Below are positions 1 to 9,956 of a DNA stretch of 64,000 bases, piece by piece. The position numbers and the translations under genes are program-made. The notes under the pieces were generated by a model that was given only the letters and a program-made list of their open reading frames with translations, had not been told where the DNA came from and ran no database searches. The stretch covers positions 185,660,746 to 185,724,745 of the forward strand of contig CM073590.1 of assembly GCA_037074705.1 (NCBI GenBank). Reading direction: 5' to 3'. Position 1 is the first letter of the stretch. Each line of letters begins with the position of its first letter. Source of the DNA: Zhengitettix transpicula (Eukaryota; Arthropoda; Insecta; Orthoptera; Tetrigidae).

Positions 1-701
1 AAATCAAAATGCAGAAGTAATTGAATTGATAGAGAAATTATGAATTTATATTCAGGCTTTGCTTATAAAAAATAAGAATAAGAAGAAAAATAAATCATAT
101 CATGAAATTATTTTTAATAGTAAATGAGAGTTTATTAACTAATTGAGTGAGTTTTTGTACATTTTTATTATTGCCACATTATTAAAACAAAAAAGATAAT
201 ATAACACTAATTTTTAAGCTAACATCTATGAAAATGCTTATTTTGATTAACAAATAATGAGAAGGACATATTAAAATAATGAAAGTTAGTCTTTCTTTAA
301 CAATCAGCCAAAGATAGGTAATGGTATTTTACATTTAAATCAGCCTTAGTAAACACTCTAGTATGTTATTAAATTAGACACCAAAAAATGCTACAACTAG
401 AGATTATTTTTGTAAACAGATTTAAGATAATTTAAAATGGTGATCAATTAAGTATTTTCATGTGAAACAAATGAATGAGCTAATCTTTTAATGGCAACCA
501 AAAATGATTATGTGGAATAAAAAAAATTAAGGCAAACATTTCCAGTTGTCTCCTAGAGGAATTTATTACCAGGTATGAATTTAAAACTATAATTAAAAGA
601 TATTGTCATCTACAATAAAGCATTGTCCACAAGATAAGAACAAGTTTACTTATTGACACAAGAAAAAACAGTACAATAAAATCTTCTTCAGATATCATTA
701 C
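1..701. other. ClC-c intron (partial) up to window edge
   Basis: This is AT-rich sequence with no coding pattern or recognisable element. It is the start, on the minus strand, of the intron after the GKEGP exon. Confidence 0.6.
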
Positions 702-849
702 CTATGCAGCATGCTATGTGGACCATTGGACCTTCCTTTCCTAAACTTAAACCAGCAGATACTGCAAGCATAATTCCCACCGATTTTATAATGAGAGTCC
801 ACTTGCCAAGGTACCCTCGAATAATGAAACCACCAAGGATAGTTTTTAT
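702..849 (-). CDS. ClC-c: ClC-c exon with GKEGP gating motif
   Basis: The exon is 148 nt, from a TTTTCAG acceptor to an ATAG|GTAATG donor. It reads [19 protein letters not shown] then [22 protein letters not shown] carries the external gating glutamate. The next exon lies outside the window. Confidence 0.96.
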
Positions 850-3800
850 CTGAAAATGGAAAATATTGAGTACTACTTTGACTTATTTTCCTCATTTTCC
901 ATATTTTCTGTTAAATAATTAAACTCATACCTCAGGTATACCAGAGCCACATGCATACGGAGCAAACATGCGGACTAAAGATGCAGCTAATGCTGCAAAC
1001 ATTAATGCCCAAACAATGTAGAACAAATAAGAAATAATGTAGGGACCAACTCCTTCACGAGACTGGCTGAAAACTTCTGGCCATGTCCACCACTGAAATA
1101 AAAGAGGTAAGCAAATTACATTAATTTTACTAATAAAAATATTTCTGTAACAAATATTCATTCTAAACTTTTTAGGGCATTTTTGAAAAGCTTAAACGAT
1201 TCATAAGACATCCTATGAAGTATGTCACTAATTTATGAAGGAAATAATTTTACCTGAGAGCAATTTCCATTGTCAAAAGTACTCTCATTAGAAGACCAGC
1301 AACACTGCTCACGATTCAACCAAAATGCTTGAGGACATATACCATATTTAAGGTCTGACATCCAACTTGCTCCAATATCTATCACACCTGCTACGGCACC
1401 AGTAGCAACACCCACAAGCAAGACACAAACCCAACCAGACCAAGCATCATGAGTTTTTTTTAGCAAATCCCATATAGAGTCTTGTTTTTTCTTTGTAATA
1501 TATCTGTGTCGCATGCGATCACGTGCGATATCACGTTGCCAATCAATGGTATGAAAGTCATCATACTGGCCAATTCCTGGGATTTCATCAGATTCACCTG
1601 CAACTGAAAGTTAAACATCTTGCACGCTTATGAGGGGTATCTGCCCCATATAAATTAATGTGTAATATCAACCACCTCAATAAAAACTTTATTACATATA
1701 TGTTGGAATATGAAAAAAAAATAGAACAAAGACAAAATCTTAATATGAAAAAATATTTAAAAATAAGTAAGTATTAATTTATATTTTAATTTATACACCT
1801 TGATAAAATGGAGTACTTTCTAAGATATTATTTTCAATATTAAAAATTTACACAAAATAAATTATTTATAAAGACTTATTATAATAGTTCATTTGTTTAT
1901 TTAAGAATAAGTAGGAAGCTTCTAATTTGCTATACAATAGGCTTACTAAAGGTTAATAGTTTTTCAAATACTAGAACAATCTTAGAACATTCTTTATACT
2001 GATGAATGTGTTGCTGGAAGATGTGATAAACAGTTACAAAAACCTTCAACATTTAGTCTTTTCCTATTTTAAGGCCTTATATGCACTACAGACCATTAAT
2101 AACACATACCTACCACACAAATCAACATGAAAGGGGATATTACAGAATAATATAGGAGTCATTAATATTATATTCTTACTTCCACAAATTTTGCAAAAAT
2201 TTTATTTTTATATTTTATTTTTCTGATGAAAAACTTTCCCATGTGGCATTATTACATCCAACGTATCTCTTAAAGTATTTCAAAGCAGGTAAAAACTCCT
2301 TCATTAATAAATATAACGTTATAGACTCTACTTAAAGAAGGTTAACATCTAAATAAACAGTCTTTAACCAAGTAGATTAATTGTATCTATAATAAAAATA
2401 AATTAGAAATATTAAAATTTTAAACATCTTGCTTCTACCTGACAGAGAAATGGGGCGTGCCAGGTAAAAATGAGTCCAATACATTAAGCAATGTTTTGTT
2501 AGGGGCAAATAACAATAAGAGAAGAGATCCAAGGACAAGGATGAACCATGTTATAGTTTCAGTACCTGGGGTTTAAATACTCCTGTGTGATGATTTCATA
2601 AACAAAACTTATTCAGAACAGATCAGGAAAATAAAGTGGTTTTAGTATCATGGAGAATCTTGAAATGAGGCAATGCAGAAAAATTAAAAGGTTGGCCTAT
2701 AATATTTAGTAAACTGTCTTTTAAACCATCCTCATTTAGTAGTAAAACCATACATATGTTTGTGATCTATTTTCAGTAAGGCTATTTGATGAACATAACA
2801 ATTATTCAAAAGCACATTTAATGGACTGAATAGACTATAAAAACAATTTCTTCTACCAAGACAATAGAGTATAAAGAATTTTAAACTTGTGTAACCTAGA
2901 GACCTTCTGGTTAAATTTTAATGTTCATTACAAAACCTTAAACTCTAATTCTACGACATGCACTTTGATGAGAGGTTATACACAAGAATACATTAATGCA
3001 CTATACATACATACAGGAAAGAAGGACATAGAGTGGCTGAGTTGCATTAAATCAACAGTTGGTCCAGTCAGGTTGGGAATAAATAGTATTTCAAATTTTG
3101 GAAAACATGAGTCCCCTTCTTTAGGGTGCCTCGACGTTCAGACCTATTGTCCTCAAGAATGGAGGCTCAGGTTCTTAAAAATTGGAAATACTATTTTCCC
3201 AGCTTGACTACATCAACTGTTTATTTAAGGGAAGTCAGTTGCTTCTGCTACTCTTTCATATCCAAAGGAGTGAATTATGACTATGTCACATTATCCTTAC
3301 TTGCTAATAAATATACAGTAAAACCTCGTTAATACGAATTTGAAGGGAAAGAAAAATCAGAAGTTCATGTTAACCAGAAATTTAATATTTTATTTTTGGA
3401 ATAGTTTTTCTACACTTTAAACATTTAATGTATAAGAACACACATAATACAGCATATTATTTATGCAACTATAGAAAACACTACATTGCTTCCTATTCTT
3501 GGAAGATTAAAAAGGTTTACTGTGTTACCTGGTACACGAATCCCACTAATACATTAAGAAAAATGTGAAAATGAATTACTGTACTGTAACTTGAAAAAAG
3601 TACTCGCACAGATACAATAATGCCTGGCAACTTCACGGCCAACTGTACTCATGTAAACTAGTGGTTGCAGGAAAACATTCTAAAATGTCCAAGGGGTGTA
3701 ACATTTCCTGGTGGTTAGACAGAATGATATTATCTTCCTCACCATTCTGATTATATTTCTTGCACCTCAGATGCAATTGTTTTTACATCAGATTCCACTG

Positions 3801-6675
3801 GAGCACACAGCAACATCATTATATGCACTAATAAACTCCTCAAAACTAACTTCAGGGTACAACATATTGTAGAATATTCCATTCATCAAGTGAAGTGGTA
3901 TTGTTCTGTATTGCAACTAAGTCGTCATGAGGATTAGCATCTTTATGCCTCCAAGACTTTTCTAAACCTGTTCTAAATGTGTTGTGATGATATGGATTCC
4001 CAGGAAAGTTCAGGTTAAATGAAAAATCTAATGACAAAGGGGCAAAAAAAAGTTCACAATTTGTGGTAACTTAAATTTGTGCTAATCAGTTCCCATAAGA
4101 TCATCTACATCACTGCCAGAGCCAAAATTCTGTTCATGTTAAACTAGTGTTAGCCTTAAGCGAATTCTTGTTAAGGGGTTTTTACTTTGTATATATATAT
4201 ATAATGTAAGGATGTGACATTGTCAAAATAATTTTGTGTTGCCACTCAGAGCAGGAGGAAGTTCTTCATATATTCGAAGGTGTCAGCCTCCTTTTATAGG
4301 GAAAGAATGTGAGTCACCTTACTCTTATTCCTTTCCACACAAATGTTATATATTTGTGTGTGTGTGTTTACTTTAAAAAATTGTATAAGAGCAAAAATTG
4401 TTTTTTACTCACATTAATAAAAAGAAACAAAACTCAAAGCTTCAAATTTTTGTATACATATGCATTCACTTACCTGAAGTTCCTCCGAATGTTACACCAC
4501 CTTTAAAAAAAGAACAGGAAAACTAATCTCTAACACACACTAAACATTTTTTAAAGAAATACAGAAGCTAGAAACTTCATCAGAGTTTTTGGCTAGTTAA
4601 AAACTATTCTAAAATACTAGAAGTCTAAATATTATTTGTGTTTTCAATCACAGTCATGGTCATGGTAAACTGTAATACACAAAAGGTAATATTTCAACTA
4701 GTTCTTACTAGCATGCTTATAGTTTTATTGCATTAACAAGAAATATATTGTTGTTTGTAGGAAGTTAAATTCAACATGATTTAAAAGTGTTAAAAAGCCA
4801 ATTTAATAGCTACTAAACCAATATTTCTGACGGAGAAGTTAGGTAGTAAACATGATCTAGTTTCTAAACAGAGCTTCTGGTTGGTTTTTTCAATGGATTA
4901 AAATTTCGAAATTATTTAGGAACATAAGACCAAGAAAACCTTTAAAAATATTGTTCTCTGAAAACTAATAATAACTATGTCCCGAAACAGATACGATTAT
5001 TTTTCATATTTATGCTAATGTAACTGTTCCAAAATTTTATGGATTTTCCCTATGTGATTTTTAAATAAGGTGATGAGTAATATTAGTAATATAAAATCTG
5101 GAACTTTACATAAGAGGTACATGAACATTATTTCAAAATATTTACTACAATGTAAGTGCAATGTTCACATGATACTTTAGTTATATCTAGTAGCATAACA
5201 TGTATTGAACAAGATCTCTTAAATGAACTACATATAATCAATATACAAAGTGTATATATAAATCAAATAAGGAAATTTGACAAGGTCAAATTGATTAACA
5301 GATTTGGATAGGAAAGAGAGATAGCGAAGTCAACTTACAGGAAATCAACAGTTGGTGCAGTTGGGCTGTGGAGTGACGATATTAGAAAGTTTTGAGGGAC
5401 TGCTGGGCCAATAAATAATAAATTCATGCCAAGCTGGCATGCAGTTCAGACATCCACTCCTGACGAAGGGGACTCAGGTCCTTGAATATTTATAATATCG
5501 TCACTCCTTAACCTGACTGGACCAATCGTTTATTTCAGGCTAAGTTGACTTAGCTGTCTCTCTTTCCTGTTCAAATGTGCTATCCTGTCTCATTTTCCTT
5601 AAGTGTTATATGTATGGGTAAAAGGCAGTAATGAAAAAAGTATCCACTAATGTAAATGTGTATAAATAATGCATCTTAACTTTAGAACAGAACATTTTCT
5701 ACCTAGTTTGCTGTAAAACTAAAGCATCCAAATGATGAAATATGAATATTAAAATATTTAATTTAAAAAAACCCACCATATTTTATTGATGTCCAAGTAG
5801 TTACTAGCCAAAACAAAAAAAGATAGATAGATTTATGTTGGACTTACCTCCTGAGTGACCGGAGTATCTAATAGCTGCTACTTGAAAATGAAAAATAGGA
5901 AAAAAATAACTAAAGAATCAAAGAACAGATAACAAACACATGCAAACAAATCATGCAATAGCACTTCATTAAAAAATAGTTTGTGTTAAATTAAAATGTA
6001 TACTTTGTGATCAGCAATAAAAATTATTCATGCAGTTACAGTTATTTCAAGACAAAATAAAATTCAAACACATAAGAAGGGAAACTGAAAAAACCTTCAA
6101 ATGCAAACAAGCTCTTTGTTTATAAATTAAATGAATATGTAATTCAAAGCATTTGTTATTCACATTTATGTGTCACATTTACTTTAATAACAAACAGTAT
6201 TAAGGAAAAAGTGATTTTACCTTAAAAATATTACAATAATCTTCTTAAATAACACAACACTTAAAAGTTCTTCAAAGCAAATAGTGTGCTGCAAATAGTA
6301 ACTTATGATATATTTTTGTGTAACATTTCAAGAGTCAACTCAAGTAATAAAATCATTGGAGACACTGTGCAGTCAGTATAGACATGACAACATATGCAAC
6401 ATACATTGTTGAAACAAGATGAAATGCTTATTCTGCCATCATGTATATGTAGAAAAGAGTTAGCCAAGGATAACAGGAAAACAAATTATGTGCAAGATAA
6501 ATGAACAAGAAGTCAGATAAAAAGAATTATGAAACGAACAATAACAAATTTCAATAAAAAAAAAGTTGGTCACCATTATTATACATGATCCATAATTACA
6601 ATGATGTGTAAAGGCTTAAAATTATGAAATTATAATGTAAATTGAGTATTACAAAATGAGTGTGTGTGTGTGTGG

Positions 6676-6724
<49 letters not shown>

Positions 6725-9700
6725 TATGGAAAGGATAGAGAGATAGGTTGTGGTTTACCTGAAAGTGAAGTGCCGTGTTGTCATAAGGAAATGAAGGTTG
6801 TTCTTCAAATTTTCAGAGGCTCTCAGCCTCCTTCTTCAAGAAGGAGTGTTACACCATTCCATGCACTGGCCGGCTGCAGACTGTGGAGTTTTGACCACCG
6901 CACGGCCAGTAGCCCATAAACAATCAACACCCCACCAGGCCACTAACTTTCTCTCTCAAGGGAAAGTTGTGGCATAGGAAAGGTTAGGATACAGATCATT
7001 CATACAAAGCATCCTATGTATACATATATGCTTGAACATACAAATACATATAAACATGCACAGACACATGTATGCATACTCATACATACATGAGCATGCT
7101 CATACATACTCACATGGTCTCATGAAAGTGGGGATGGTACGTAGGAAGGGCACTATTTACAGGATGTTGAGTCCAGGGCTTTGCCTGGTCTGCAAGACAT
7201 GTTGGAAAGAGAGTTCCCACAGATGGAGTTCAGCCTCTGATGAATCAGGGGATAGAGCTTTAAGGATGGTGATTGTGAAGCATTGGTTGAAATTGTTTAT
7301 GTTGTGGTTTTGGGCGTGGGCAGCTACTGGGAATTGGAATTTAGATAGTTTGACAGTGCTGCGGTGGTTGGCTATACGTTCACGGAGGGGTCTTTTGGTT
7401 TGGCCTATATAGAAGGCAGGGCAAAGTCTGCAGTTAATTTGGTAGATGGTGTGGGAGGAGAAGCAGGTGATATTTTCTTTGATTTTGAATGTTTTTGTGT
7501 GATTATGAAAGGTTGTGGTGGGCTGTAAGATAGGGCAGGCATGGCATCTGCTCCTACCACAAGGTTTGCAACCCGGCAAGGGTGGGTGGGTGGGTGGGTG
7601 GGGGTATGGGTTTTGCACAGGTGGACAAGTAAATTTCGGAGGTTGGGTGGACGTCTGAAGGAAACCCTTGGGCAGGTGGGGAGTATAGTGGGGAGGATGG
7701 TTTTCAATTCAGGGTTGGATTGCAGTCCAGTGTACGCTAGGCGGAGAATGGAATTGATTTTTTGTAATCCAGGGAAGTATATATATTGTGGATATTGTAA
7801 AGTATTTGTGTGTACTGTAAAGATCTCCTTTGGCAACTAGAACCCCAACAATCGAGACTGGCATGCGAGAGGCATTGTTTATGCTTGTAAAGTCAGTCCA
7901 CATTTTGGCTCTCAGTGGGCATGTTGGAGGTTTTTGAGATGCTTATATCTCAAAAACACGTGGTCTCTCGGTACAAGGCATGGATCATAAAAGTGTATCA
8001 TACAAACCAAGCAAGCAAAATTATCACATTTGTCACCCAGAATGTTTTGAACTTTGAGATTCGACACAAAGTGAGAAACGAGGATGAGGTACATGGACCA
8101 GCTGAAGTTCTGGAGTACGCAGGAAGAATTTCATTGCATAAGTGTTAAAAAAGCAAAGAAAAGTTTTTTTAACATGAAAATTTTCCTGTAAAGTAGATGA
8201 AGGCAGAAGAGTAAAAGGAAATTAAGTTTGGTAAAAACATTTTAAACTTTGATAATATTTCTTGAACATATGTGGAACTTGTACTTTGAAAATGGAGGAA
8301 AATCAACAAGTGAATGAAATTAAGGAAGTAGAATTGGAGGTAAAAGTATAATCTAAATCTGAAATAGTTGAAGTTGTGTTAACACATATGTTTAAGTGTA
8401 TAAATGAAGTAATAAATGAGTAGAAGATGAAGTTAGTTACTCAGAATGTCCAATTTAATAAAATGAGAAATGGATTGAAGTCGGATTAAGACAATAAATT
8501 TCAGATATTGCAGGATAAGATAGAATTGCAGTGTAACATATATGATGAAATGGATAATGGATTAACTATAGAATGTAATGTAATGGTACACAGGCTCTCA
8601 GTCTCTGAATATTTGAAGAACAACCTTCACTTTCAGGTAAGCCACAAGCTATCACTCTTTCCTTTCCATACCAATATTCCAATTATTTTTGACAATGTCA
8701 CATCCTTACTAATATTATGCTAATATGTAGTACCTAGCTGGCACACAGTTCATATCTTCCTTCCTGACAAAGGGGGGCTCAGTCCCTAAAAAATTTTAAC
8801 TTCCACCATCAGCATCGCTGTCTCTCTTTCCTATCCAAAAGTATTACTTAATTTGACCTTGTCACATTTTCCTTAAGTGTTATATATATTGTGGAAATTA
8901 AAAGGAAATAATTAATTAATAAACATAAATTTGGATTCTTATTGTTAGCGGCATAAAACACACAGGTTGTACACAAGAATGTGGCAAGAATGCCATGTTT
9001 GTGTGTAATTGTAGGCTGTTTTTGGTTCAGTAGATGCAGAGAGCAGAGTCTGTGAGGAGACGAGCTCCAGGAAAGTTGTCTTGGAAATTTAGCAGTGGTC
9101 TGACGAAAAGTATAATATTCTGAAAGTGTCTGGATACAAGTACCAATGGTTAAATCAGTTAGAACATTTTACAAGTTGCCGTCTGTGAGATAACTACGTG
9201 GTATTCAATGCTGAATGTTTAGAGAGTTGAATTTATATCATTATATTCTCGATTCAGAACATTGTCTTCGATTTTGGGAGCCCAGGCAACTGCTTCCAGC
9301 AGTTAATAAACTGTGGAATGAGCGAAAATATTTCCTAAACAAACAGTGAACCACATTGCAAACTAAAAGTGTTTATTAGAATCAGTGTTAAAAATTGCCT
9401 GTCTATAAAGTGTGTGTGTATGAACTAGCCAAATTTCCTTGAGTACCAGAGACAGTAAGTTAAAATTTCACATAATTACTATTTGTCAACTCATAAATAA
9501 AGGTATTAACATCAGATTTTGAATTTCATTCAGTATTTAAAGTTCATATTTTATATTTTTGCATTGTAATAAATCTACTGATGAATTAAGTCCATGATAA
9601 CTTCATAAATTTTCATTGTTAACAAGTAATTTCTTTATTAAAGTCCCTGTAAATGACCGAGATATAATAATTTTATTGTAAAAGTTTAATTAATAACATA

Positions 9701-9899
9701 AATTGAAAGTTAATTTCTTAATAACTTTTAAATTCATTTGATAACTTTTGTAAATTTATTTGTTTGTGCGTTAATAAATTTATTTATTTATCTATTTTAA
9801 AATCTTGATTCTTATTAAATCTTCCTATCATTTTAATTTTAAATCTCTACAAATTGTGCTCAAATGTGAGGCTTATTTCCTTTGATTTTATGTAATTAC

Positions 9900-9956
<57 letters not shown>

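Larger units (their letters stand above)
6721..8690 (-). mobile_element. Penelope-like element with inverted terminal arms (PLE-1)
   Basis: A GIY-YIG coding segment (7157-7836, minus strand) lies between two inverted arms. The left arm (6721-6826), reversed, matches the right arm (8590-8690) through GAAGAACAACCTTCA, CTTTCAGGTAA and CCTTTCCATACCAATAT. The left arm carries about 27 extra bases. Next to the (TA)n run this resembles a Penelope copy with inverted pseudo-LTRs. The reverse transcriptase core is missing or decayed: 7900-8580 holds no recognisable RT motifs. Confidence 0.75.

Noticed and set aside
9903..9954. Long TA tracts as possible replication or matrix-attachment signals
   Set aside because: They coincide with retroelement insertion points and microsatellite expansion, and nothing else supports a regulatory role.
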